Part shown: in pieces, positions 44,720 to 52,251 of the stretch
Numbering within the stretch: the first letter of the stretch is position 1
Layout: the number at the start of each line of letters is the position of its first letter
From: UBA1413 sp964567485
GTDB lineage: Bacteria; Bacteroidota; Bacteroidia; Bacteroidales; Prolixibacteraceae
Reading direction: 5' to 3'
Assembly (NCBI GenBank): GCA_964567485.1
Contig: CAZMMX010000005.1
Span: forward strand, 60,212-124,211
DNA length: 64,000 nt
Translations under genes and position numbers: made by a program
The notes under the pieces: model-generated
Database searches by the model: none
What the model was told of the DNA's origin: nothing
What the model saw: the letters and a program-made list of their open reading frames with translations, nothing else

Positions 44720-45220
44720 TCACAGGATGATCAGCAACAGAACGAGCATCACCAGAAGCATAAGCAGCACAAACTGATTCCTGACAAAAAGCCCCAGGAG
44801 AATGAGGATTTCCACCTCCTCACAGCAGGTGGTAAAAAGCTCTATGTCGCCTTTTTCGCGGCTAATGAACTCATTGGACGTAAAGACTATGATCTCAGTC
44901 CCGTTGAATATCCATGACCAGCGCGACTGCCAGAAGTTTTTGATTTCCAGTTCAAACCGTTTTCCATTGATGATCACGTCGCTGCGGGGATTGAAGATGT
45001 TGACCGTCACCACAGCCAGCAGTGACTCCATTCTGGCATCCCTGATTTCAATCCTGGAATTGAGAAAATCCCTCTTCATAGAGAAGAGTCTTCCGTTGAA
45101 TTCAGCGGAGGCCTTGCTGCTGAACATGTTGTTCCAGCGTATGGAGCCCACTTTTTCACTGCCCTGGATTATTTCCAGCTTCGCCCCAAAGATCTCCTTC
45201 ATCCAGAATAGTTTCTCCAT
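44720..45220 (-). CDS. Tail-anchored protein of unknown function
   Basis: A 166-residue protein I do not recognise. Residues 1-125 are a soluble, mostly beta-type domain (LEIIQGSEKVGSIRWN, AEFNGRLFSMKRDF, NGKRFELEIKNFW) that loosely resembles the beta-barrel of LURP1/scramblase-like proteins; this is a guess. Residues about 135-166 form one strongly hydrophobic helix ending at the C-terminus (EILILLGLFVRNQFVLLMLLV...), so it is probably a C-tail-anchored inner-membrane protein. It is convergent with the PBP1A gene, separated by 8 bases. Confidence 0.65.
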   Translation of the reverse strand: MEKLFWMKEIFGAKLEIIQGSEKVGSIRWNNMFSSKASAEFNGRLFSMKRDFLNSRIEIRDARMESLLAVVTVNIFNPRSDVIINGKRFELEIKNFWQSRWSWIFNGTEIIVFTSNEFISREKGDIELFTTCCEEVEILILLGLFVRNQFVLLMLLVMLVLLLIIL

Positions 45221-45373
45221 GGGTGCCTTTTTTGGTAATTTTCTATAAAAATAACACTTTAGGGCAGATTTTGAGCTATGATCCCCCTTTTTTCAAGTGA
45301 ATGAATCGTTTGTTTTAACGTCCACATTTATTCGCCGTGATGGGTTTAACCATTCCTTTTGGTGATATCATGA

Positions 45374-46399
45374 TCATGGCTGTTTCATCAGTTCCCTGGT
45401 GGAGAGAAGTCCGCATGCGGCATAGATATCCTGGCCGCGGGAGGCTCTGATGGTGGTGAGGATTCCTTTGTCATTGAGGGCGTCCTTGAAGGCGGAAAGG
45501 GTCTCCTCATCGCTGCCTACCAGGGGGGTGCCGGGGATAGGATGAAAACGGATCAGATTAATGCGGCAGCTCAGGCCATTCAGCAGGCGGCTCAGCTCCC
45601 TGACATGCCGGGGAGAATCATTGACCCCCCTGAAGAGGATATATTCAAAGGAAACCCGGCGCTGGTGGCTGAAATCCCATTTTCTGATTTCATCGATCAC
45701 CCGCGACACGGGATAAACCACCTGTACGGGCATCAACTGGCGGCGTTCCTCATCAAAGGGGGTATGCAGGCTCACCGCCAGATGGGCTTCGCTTCTCTCC
45801 AGAAAAATCTTCATGGCCGGAATGATCCCGATGGTCGACACCGTAATCCTGCGGGGACTCATCGCATACCCCCAGGGTGCCGTGAGAATCTCCAAACTTT
45901 TGAGGACCTCCTCCAGATTATCAAAAGGCTCTCCCATACCCATATAGACAATATTGGTGACTCTGCCGGCCTCCTCAATACTGCGAATCTGGTTGACGAT
46001 TTCACCCGCCGACAGCTGCCCCTGGAACCCCTGCTTCCCGGTCATGCAGAACAGACACCCCATCTTGCACCCCACCTGTGAACTGACACATACCGTTATC
46101 CGGTCTGTTTCGGGGATCATCGCCGTTTCTATGAACTTCCCTGAGGCGGTCGCGAAAAGGTATTTTTTCGTGCCGTCGTTGCTGGTCTGCACCTTCGTCG
46201 GAGGAAATACCCCCATATCAAACTCTTCTGTCAATACTGCCCGTACTTTTTTCGACAGATTGGTCATCAGTTCGGGAGAGTCCACCCCCCTGGCATAGAG
46301 CCAGGAGGCAATCTGGTTGGCGGTATACCCGGGCCAACCGGCACCGTCAACGATCGTACGCAACTCAGCAAGCGTTTTTCCGAAAAGGAAAGGTTTCAT
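45374..46399 (-). CDS. rlmN: 23S rRNA (adenine2503-C2)/tRNA methyltransferase RlmN
   Basis: A 341-residue radical SAM enzyme that methylates A2503 of 23S rRNA and A37 of some tRNAs. The cluster motif Cys-x3-Cys-x2-Cys is in SQVGCKMGCLFCMTGKQGF (near residues 112-119). NIVYMGMGEPFDN, RRITVSTIG and the C-terminal active Cys in YAACGLLS follow. I chose ATG 46399 (MKPFLFGKT); an upstream in-frame ATG at 46441 falls inside the neighbouring reductase gene. Lies 19 bases after the FNR-like gene in the same direction. Confidence 0.95.
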   Translation of the reverse strand: MKPFLFGKTLAELRTIVDGAGWPGYTANQIASWLYARGVDSPELMTNLSKKVRAVLTEEFDMGVFPPTKVQTSNDGTKKYLFATASGKFIETAMIPETDRITVCVSSQVGCKMGCLFCMTGKQGFQGQLSAGEIVNQIRSIEEAGRVTNIVYMGMGEPFDNLEEVLKSLEILTAPWGYAMSPRRITVSTIGIIPAMKIFLERSEAHLAVSLHTPFDEERRQLMPVQVVYPVSRVIDEIRKWDFSHQRRVSFEYILFRGVNDSPRHVRELSRLLNGLSCRINLIRFHPIPGTPLVGSDEETLSAFKDALNDKGILTTIRASRGQDIYAACGLLSTRELMKQP

Positions 46400-46418
46400 A
46401 ACTGTAATGAGTTTAAGG

Positions 46419-47087
46419 TCAGAAATAGATTTCTGCAACAATATCGGACCAGGGAACTCCCCGGGCGATCAGAATATCCCGCGCCTCCACCACCATCAGG
46501 GGATTGCCGCACAGGAAATAACGGGTGTTCACAGGGAAGCTCTCCTGCTGTTCCAGAAAAGCCGTCAAACGGCCGTGAAAAACGCCGTCGGCCTCTTCCG
46601 TAGAACAACAACGGATATAGCGGTTACCCAATCCTTTTTGCAGTTCCTCCCCGAAATAAAACTGGTGAAGAAAACGCACGCCGTGAACCAGGGTTTTATG
46701 ACTTCCAAGTCCCGACCTGAACATACTGTAAAAAGGAGCAATGCCTGTGCCCGTGGCTATCCACCAGGCAGGGGATTCATCATCCGTGAATGTCCCATAG
46801 GGTGCCGATACAAATATGGAGTCACCGGCGTTGAGAGCAGCCATCCTCGGAGTCAGGGATCCCTCTTCCTTCACATTGAAAATAACGGCCATCTCATCAC
46901 CGTGGTGACTACTGCACAGAGAGTATATCCTGGGGTTCTCGTTACGGGTCAGCGCAATTTTCACCACCTGGCCGGGGAAAAAATCATCTTCCCGCTTCCA
47001 GCTGATCAGGTGAACACGCGGTGAAATCTCCACGTTAGCCTCTATGGTCACCGCCCTCAACTGCCCCTCCTTGAAATTGTTTTCCAT
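46419..47087 (-). CDS. Ferredoxin--NADP reductase-like oxidoreductase
   Basis: A 222-residue FAD/NAD(P)-binding protein of the ferredoxin reductase superfamily. NPRIYSLCSS matches the RxYS flavin motif, IATGTGIAPFYSM the nucleotide pyrophosphate-binding loop, and FLCGNPLMVVEARDIL the C-terminal nicotinamide region. It lacks an Fe-S domain, so it is a single-module flavoprotein reductase. Start is uncertain among ATG 47096, 47093 and 47087; I prefer 47087 because the -7 box at 47107-47114 leaves a short leader. rlmN, a radical SAM enzyme needing reduced electrons, follows; supplying them is a conceivable role but unproven. Confidence 0.87.
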   Translation of the reverse strand: MENNFKEGQLRAVTIEANVEISPRVHLISWKREDDFFPGQVVKIALTRNENPRIYSLCSSHHGDEMAVIFNVKEEGSLTPRMAALNAGDSIFVSAPYGTFTDDESPAWWIATGTGIAPFYSMFRSGLGSHKTLVHGVRFLHQFYFGEELQKGLGNRYIRCCSTEEADGVFHGRLTAFLEQQESFPVNTRYFLCGNPLMVVEARDILIARGVPWSDIVAEIYF

Positions 47088-47106
47088 CAGCATCATTAAC
47101 CGGGTT

Positions 47107-47114
47107 CAAAAATA
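47107..47114 (-). promoter_or_regulatory. Putative -7 promoter box for the reductase-rlmN operon
   Basis: TATTTTTG on the minus strand, exact consensus, with TTTG about 14 bases upstream (47132-47129), closer than the usual 19. Predicted transcription start near 47100. Confidence 0.45.
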
Positions 47115-47178
47115 GTGATTCCGCACCACAAAACTTCGTACGTACCGGCAGATAAACCCTCCGGCAGAAAAAAGGTTC

Positions 47179-47209
47179 AGTTACTTTTTGATATTTTTAA
47201 TAAGTAACT
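47179..47209. promoter_or_regulatory. Inverted repeat upstream of the ROK repressor gene
   Basis: AGTTACTT, 15-base AT-rich spacer, AAGTAACT: perfect 8-bp arms 47 bases before the ROK repressor start. Position and symmetry suit an operator for autoregulation by the ROK protein. It is also on the divergent side of the reductase promoter. Confidence 0.45.
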
Positions 47210-47255
47210 TGCATTTCACAAATAGATTTTCGAAATTTGGGTCAACTTAGCGACC

Positions 47256-48470
47256 ATGGAATTTCTTTTCAGGAACAACAAGCAGATGCAGGGGGTTGAG
47301 CTGAAGAAAGTCAGCCAGCAGAAGCAGATCGTCAGATCGTTATATTTCAACGGTCCCGAATCGAATGCAGTCCTTTCGAGGGATATAGGGCTGAGTACCC
47401 CCAAGATCAACAGTTTACTGCAGGAGATGATCCTTCGGGGAACGGTCCTTGAGCTGGGGCAGGGGGATTCCAGCGGTGGCCGGCGACCGGTGATGTATGG
47501 ACTGGCCCCAGATGCTTTTTACGTGGTGGGGATTACCATCAATGTAAACTATTCGGTGATTGTCATCTTCAACTCCCAGAACAGGGAGGTGAGCGGACCC
47601 CATTATTTTCCCGTAAAGATGGAGCGGGATTTTGCACTTTTTGAGCGGTTAAACCACCATTTGCAGGAGAAGCTGGAATTAGACGGAATCGATGCTGACA
47701 AGGTGATAGCCGTGGGTATGGAGTTTCCGGGACTGGTCCATCAGGTCAGGAAAATCAATAAGACCTATTTCCCGGCCATTGGCGATCTGCACCAGCGGCT
47801 GGGCACCCTGTTTGGGGTTCCTGTATTTTTTGACAACGATGCCCGCATGCGTACCTTTGCTGAACAGCACTTCGGGCTTGCCCGGGGAAAACAGCATGTG
47901 CTGATGGTTCACTGCGACTGGGGTATCGGCATGGGACTGATCATCAATGGCCAGCCTTACGGGGGCAAATCAGGGTTCTCGGGAGAATTCGGGCATATCC
48001 CCATGGTCGACAACGGCATTCTGTGCTCTTGCGGAAAAATCGGATGCCTCGAAACCATCGCCTCTGTGCCTGCCATTGCCAGGCAAGCCCGCGAAGGAGT
48101 CGAAAAGGGGAACTCATCACTGATCCTGTCGCTTGTTAACAACGATCAGGAAAGGATCACCACCGGAACGGTCATAGAGGCCGCCCGCCTGGGGGATCAG
48201 TTTTCAATTTCGATACTGACGAATGCTGGGTTCTGGTTGGGAAAAGGGATCGCCCAGCTGATCCAGATTTTTAATCCTGAACTGATCATCATCGGCGGGA
48301 AAGTGGCTGAGGCTGGCCAGTTCATGCTGGCGCCCATCCAGCAGGCCATCTTCACCTATACCAACAGTGATATCAACAGCGATACCGAGATTCTCTTTTC
48401 TGTACTGGGGGTCAGGGCCGGAGCCATAGGAGCCGCTGCCTATGCCCTCAAAAAACTCACCACTGCATAA
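47256..48470 (+). CDS. ROK-family transcriptional regulator (NagC/Mlc type)
   Basis: A 404-residue protein. Residues 1-85 are a winged helix-turn-helix (QQKQIVRSLYFNG, LSRDIGLSTPKINSLLQEMILRG, SSGGRRPVMYGL); the rest is the ROK sugar-kinase-like domain with the zinc motif LCSCGKIGCLE near residue 255 and FFDNDARMRTFAEQHFGLARG. Such proteins bind a sugar or sugar phosphate and repress transport/catabolism genes. The gene is directly followed by the NagB-like fusion (24 bases), its probable target. The inverted repeat upstream fits autoregulation. Confidence 0.92.
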   Translation: MEFLFRNNKQMQGVELKKVSQQKQIVRSLYFNGPESNAVLSRDIGLSTPKINSLLQEMILRGTVLELGQGDSSGGRRPVMYGLAPDAFYVVGITINVNYSVIVIFNSQNREVSGPHYFPVKMERDFALFERLNHHLQEKLELDGIDADKVIAVGMEFPGLVHQVRKINKTYFPAIGDLHQRLGTLFGVPVFFDNDARMRTFAEQHFGLARGKQHVLMVHCDWGIGMGLIINGQPYGGKSGFSGEFGHIPMVDNGILCSCGKIGCLETIASVPAIARQAREGVEKGNSSLILSLVNNDQERITTGTVIEAARLGDQFSISILTNAGFWLGKGIAQLIQIFNPELIIIGGKVAEAGQFMLAPIQQAIFTYTNSDINSDTEILFSVLGVRAGAIGAAAYALKKLTTA

Positions 48471-48494
48471 AAAACGACAAAATATACACGCCTT

Positions 48495-50813
48495 ATGAGA
48501 AATTTCACGCCCGTAGAAGAAGCCTTTTACCTGGAATCAGGACACCAGGAGATCACCACACAAGCGACATATCTTATTGTCGACAACTTTCCCAAACTGG
48601 GATTACTTTCAGCACTGAGTTTTCTGGAGTGGACGGGAAACAACCCCGAAGGTGTGATTTCTCTGCCCACGAGTAAGACCGCGCAGCACTTCCTGAAAAA
48701 CACCCGGTTGCTCCTTGAAAACTGGGACAACCGGGAAGGCCGGGAGATCCGTGAAAAATACGGACTGGGAGGGTTGGCCCGCCCCGATCTGCGGGGACTC
48801 CGGTTTGTACAGGCAGGGGAGTTTTACCCCATCAACTCGGCCCAGCACAACAGCCTGTGGAACTATGCCTGGAATTACTACATCAAGGATTTCGGACTCG
48901 ATCCTGCCCGGGCCCTGCTGATCAACTCCGACGAAATTCCTTTGGCCGACGGGAAGAGTTATAACGCTATCTTCCCCGACCTGAAGATCGACCTTTCGCT
49001 TCGTTTCCGGGAAGCCAGAAACCATCTGGAAAAAATGCAGCAGCGCTCGATCTTCATGATTGACAACTGGTGCAGAGAATACGAAGAGAAGATCAGGAAC
49101 CAGGGGGGCATCGGCTTTTTCCTGGGGTCTATAGGTCCCGACGGCCACATCGTATTTAACACCCGGGGGACCAGCCACTACAACCCCACCCGACTGACCG
49201 AAACCAATTTTGAGACGCAGGCGGTAACTGCGGGAGACCTCGGAGGCATTGAGGTATCACGTAACCGGTTGGTGATTACCATCGGACTGGAGACCCTGAC
49301 CTTCAACCCGCAGGCCAAGACCATCGTATACGCCGCAGGAGAGGCCATTGCCTCCGTTATCCGTGATTCCCTGGAGAGCCAGCCGGGTAACATCTATCCA
49401 GCCTCAGCCTTCCATAAACTGGAAAACGCCAGATATTACCTGACCCGGGGTGCCGGAGTGAAACTCCGCGACAGCATCAGGACGTACTACTTCGGATCTC
49501 CCTGGAATCACCAGAAGACAGAACGGGCGGTCATCGGCCTGTGCAAAAAGGTGAACAAATTCGGACACAGACTAACCCTCGACGACCTGAAAGCGGACGA
49601 ATTCTGCAGCCATATTCCCGGACTGGATGAAAACACGGTACAGACGGTCATCGACTCAATTCTGGCCAAGATGAAACGGGGAATGCAAAAAGAGGTCAAC
49701 CAGGTCTACTACCACACGGGACCTCACCACGATGATATCATGCTTGGGATTATGCCTGTGACCAACCGGCAGAGCCGCGAGGCTTCCAATGAGATGCACT
49801 TTTCGGTGCTCACCTCAGGTTTTAACGCGGTCACCAACCATTTCATGCTTGACCTGCTCAGAGATACCCTGGATCTGATCGGGAGAGGGAAAATAGAAAT
49901 GATCCATTATCCCGATTTTTTTGAAAATGGATTTCAGTATAAGTGGGATAAGGATGTTTACCATTATCTCGACAACATTGCCGCCATGGATGAGGAAGGC
50001 AAGAGGCGCGGGGTATGTCACCGCCTGGTCAGGGCCATGGTCAGCATTTGGGGGATGAAGGACCAGCAGGGACTGGTCACCGCCATCAGGGAAACCATTG
50101 AACTTCTGGAAAGGAGCTACGATGGAGCGAAGAATCTCCCGAACGTACAGAAGCTCAAGGGGATGATACGTGAATTTGAAGAAGAGCTGGTTTGGGCACA
50201 CTACGGAGTTCCGGTGAAGAATGTTCACCATCTGCGCCTGGGCTTTTACCAGGGCGATGTCTTTGGCGCCGGCCCCGACCGCACCCGCGATGTCCTCCCC
50301 ATCCTTAACGACTTCAGAAAATATAAACCCACGGTGATCAGTCTGGCCATGGACCCCGAAGGAAGCGGCCCCGACACCCACTACAAGGTGCTGCAAGCCA
50401 TCGCCGCCGCCGTTGCCGAATGGAACAAGGAAACCGACCTCTCCCACCTGAGAATCATCGGATACCGGAATGTGTGGTTCCGCTATAACCCTTCCGATGT
50501 AGAAGTGATCGTTCCGGTATCCATGAATTCCCTGGCCGTACTGGATAAATCATTCACCGACTGCTACCTGACCCAGGTAAACGCCTCCTTCCCGAGCTAC
50601 CAGCTCGATGGAAAATTCAGCGAGCTGACTCAGAAGATATGGATGGAACAGCACAAACAGATCCAGTACCTCCTGGGCAAAAATTTCTACTATGAGAACG
50701 ACTCCCCCCTGCTGAAGGCCACCCACGGTCTCATCTACCTCAGGGAACTCAACGTACAGGAGTTTCTCACCGAAGCCAGCAAACTGGGAAAATCGGTAGA
50801 GGGCCTCTTCTGA
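48495..50813 (+). CDS. NagB-like / PIG-L-like two-domain protein with altered active-site motifs
   Basis: A 772-residue cytoplasmic protein. Residues about 1-330 resemble glucosamine-6-phosphate deaminase (NagB): SIGPDGHIVFN near 211 matches GxGxDGHIAFN with Asp and His kept, but the Glu after FN is Thr (FNTRG), and in place of the deaminase NMDEY the sequence reads VQAGEFY, so the proton-shuttling Asp is missing. Residues from about 400 resemble the PIG-L/LmbE zinc deacetylase fold: GPHHDDIMLGIMPV matches HPDDE without the final acidic residue. Bacteroidota have known NagB-PIG-L fusions of about 660 residues; this is longer and divergent. Between a ROK repressor and ROK kinase; it likely acts on a phosphorylated amino sugar or related sugar, reaction unknown. 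Confidence 0.8.
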   Translation: MRNFTPVEEAFYLESGHQEITTQATYLIVDNFPKLGLLSALSFLEWTGNNPEGVISLPTSKTAQHFLKNTRLLLENWDNREGREIREKYGLGGLARPDLRGLRFVQAGEFYPINSAQHNSLWNYAWNYYIKDFGLDPARALLINSDEIPLADGKSYNAIFPDLKIDLSLRFREARNHLEKMQQRSIFMIDNWCREYEEKIRNQGGIGFFLGSIGPDGHIVFNTRGTSHYNPTRLTETNFETQAVTAGDLGGIEVSRNRLVITIGLETLTFNPQAKTIVYAAGEAIASVIRDSLESQPGNIYPASAFHKLENARYYLTRGAGVKLRDSIRTYYFGSPWNHQKTERAVIGLCKKVNKFGHRLTLDDLKADEFCSHIPGLDENTVQTVIDSILAKMKRGMQKEVNQVYYHTGPHHDDIMLGIMPVTNRQSREASNEMHFSVLTSGFNAVTNHFMLDLLRDTLDLIGRGKIEMIHYPDFFENGFQYKWDKDVYHYLDNIAAMDEEGKRRGVCHRLVRAMVSIWGMKDQQGLVTAIRETIELLERSYDGAKNLPNVQKLKGMIREFEEELVWAHYGVPVKNVHHLRLGFYQGDVFGAGPDRTRDVLPILNDFRKYKPTVISLAMDPEGSGPDTHYKVLQAIAAAVAEWNKETDLSHLRIIGYRNVWFRYNPSDVEVIVPVSMNSLAVLDKSFTDCYLTQVNASFPSYQLDGKFSELTQKIWMEQHKQIQYLLGKNFYYENDSPLLKATHGLIYLRELNVQEFLTEASKLGKSVEGLF

Positions 50814-50839
50814 ACAGAAGGTGTAATTCAATAATTATC

Positions 50840-50847
50840 TACATTTG
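50840..50847 (+). promoter_or_regulatory. Putative -7 promoter box for the ROK kinase gene
   Basis: TACATTTG, exact TAnnTTTG match, 26 bases before the ATG. No -33 element is clear. The kinase may therefore be transcribed both with the NagB-like gene and on its own. Confidence 0.45.
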
Positions 50848-50873
50848 CAGGGAATAAACCTGTAAGAGCTGTT

Positions 50874-51716
50874 ATGAAAATCATCGGAGTTGACGTTGGA
50901 GGGTCCAAGATCAGTGCCGGACTGGTCCATGAAGGCATAATAGTGAAGGAGTCGACGGTAGCTACACCCTTTGACCGGCCGCAATATGAGGTGGTACAAG
51001 CCCTTTACCAGGTCATCGACGAAGTTTTTGATCCCTCGGTCGCCGGCATTGGGATTGGGGTACCCGGATTGGTGGATCTTGAGGAGAACACGGTTCTCGA
51101 TGTCACCAACATTCCCAGCTGGGATGCCGTGCCCCTGAAGGAGCTGGTTTCGGAGTATTTCAACAAAAAGGTTTTTGTGAACAACGATGCCAACTGTTTT
51201 GCCCTTGGGGAGAAGTATTTTGGCAAGGGAAAGCCGTATGCCAACTTTGTGGGATTGGTAATTGGTACCGGCATGGGTGCGGGGATCATCATCAACCACC
51301 ATCTCTATCCGGGGAGGCTTTGCGGTGCCGGTGAATTCGGGAATATTTTCTACCGCGACAAAAACATGGAAGCTTACGCCAGCGGTCAGTTTTTCCGTGA
51401 CAAGGGAATCGACGGCAAGCTTCTGTTCCGTCGGGCGACCATTGGCGATCCGGTGGCCCTGAAGGTCTTCGAGGATTTGGGAAAACATATCGGGCGGGCG
51501 GTGGCCAACATCCTCTTTGCCCTGGCTCCCGAGGCCATCATCTTCGGAGGGTCGGTCAGTAAAGGCTATAAGTTTTTCGGCGACTCCATGAACGAATTCC
51601 TCGAAGACAACTTCCCCTTCCGCAGGCTTTATAACCAACTGGCCCTGGAAGTTTCAGACGGGGAAAACACAGGCATCCTGGGAGCCTCCTCCCTGGTCCT
51701 CGACAACCTCTCCTAA
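50874..51716 (+). CDS. ROK-family sugar kinase lacking the zinc-binding motif
   Basis: A 280-residue ROK kinase. The phosphate-binding MKIIGVDVGGSKISAGLV, the catalytic Asp in VNNDANCFALGEKYF, IGTGMGAGIII and the adenosine-side IIFGGSVSKG are present. Most ROK kinases have a CxCGxxGC zinc site; here that stretch is shortened to GEFGNIFYRDKNMEAYASGQ with no Cys pair, so the zinc site is lost. Likely phosphorylates a hexose or amino sugar in the same pathway as the adjacent NagB-like protein. Its last 4 bases overlap the convergent gene at 51713. Confidence 0.88.
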   Translation: MKIIGVDVGGSKISAGLVHEGIIVKESTVATPFDRPQYEVVQALYQVIDEVFDPSVAGIGIGVPGLVDLEENTVLDVTNIPSWDAVPLKELVSEYFNKKVFVNNDANCFALGEKYFGKGKPYANFVGLVIGTGMGAGIIINHHLYPGRLCGAGEFGNIFYRDKNMEAYASGQFFRDKGIDGKLLFRRATIGDPVALKVFEDLGKHIGRAVANILFALAPEAIIFGGSVSKGYKFFGDSMNEFLEDNFPFRRLYNQLALEVSDGENTGILGASSLVLDNLS

Positions 51717-52159
51717 TTCCTGGATCCCTGTTTTTCCCAGTTCATTTTCTTCCCGAATCCCAAGCGGTTATCGGTCATTTTTATGGTCTCCAGGTCGACG
51801 ATCCAAAGGTGGGCGTTCATAAGAACGGCAAAGGGGAACCGGGCCAGGTATGCGCGGGTGACCTTCCCCTTTTCCTCTTCCGCCGGACGGCGCATCATTC
51901 CCGTAAACTGGACCCCCTGCACTTTATTGACCACACTGGTTTCCAGGACTATTCCCCCTGCCACCACCGGGTTGGCTATCACTTCCCGTACATGACGGGT
52001 TTGATCCTCGGAGGTGAACACCAGCCAGTTCTCCTCCTTCATATAAGCATAAAAACAGTGGCACACCCAGGGAGTGTTTCCCGAAGCTGTGGCCAGGGAA
52101 ACCACATGGTGTTTCCTTATGAAATCGGTGATCCTTTTTTCGGGTAACGACATAGACAT
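51713..52159 (-). CDS. Pyridoxamine 5'-phosphate oxidase-like FMN-binding protein
   Basis: A 148-residue split-barrel flavin-binding protein of the PNPOx-like/YhbP family. HHVVSLATASGNTPWVCHCFYAYMKEENWLVFTSED is the family's opening with the flavin contacts; the rest (FTGMMRRPAEEE, AHLWIVDLETIKMTDN) completes the barrel. The specific reaction is unknown; relatives reduce or bind flavins, haem or F420. I chose ATG 52159 (MSMSLPE) because a -7 box ends 13 bases upstream; the in-frame ATG at 52207 would lie before the predicted transcription start. Confidence 0.8.
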   Translation of the reverse strand: MSMSLPEKRITDFIRKHHVVSLATASGNTPWVCHCFYAYMKEENWLVFTSEDQTRHVREVIANPVVAGGIVLETSVVNKVQGVQFTGMMRRPAEEEKGKVTRAYLARFPFAVLMNAHLWIVDLETIKMTDNRLGFGKKMNWEKQGSRN

Positions 52160-52171
52160 TTCTTTAAACCA

Positions 52172-52179
52172 CAAATATA
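52172..52179 (-). promoter_or_regulatory. Putative -7 promoter box
   Basis: TATATTTG on the minus strand, an exact consensus match just upstream of the FMN-binding protein gene. Transcription would begin near 52165. Confidence 0.45.
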
Positions 52180-52251
52180 CACATGTAATCCTGGAACCGG
52201 CGGGCACACTCTCCCAGGAGGGAGTGAATCCAGCGGGAAGACATTAGAGAA

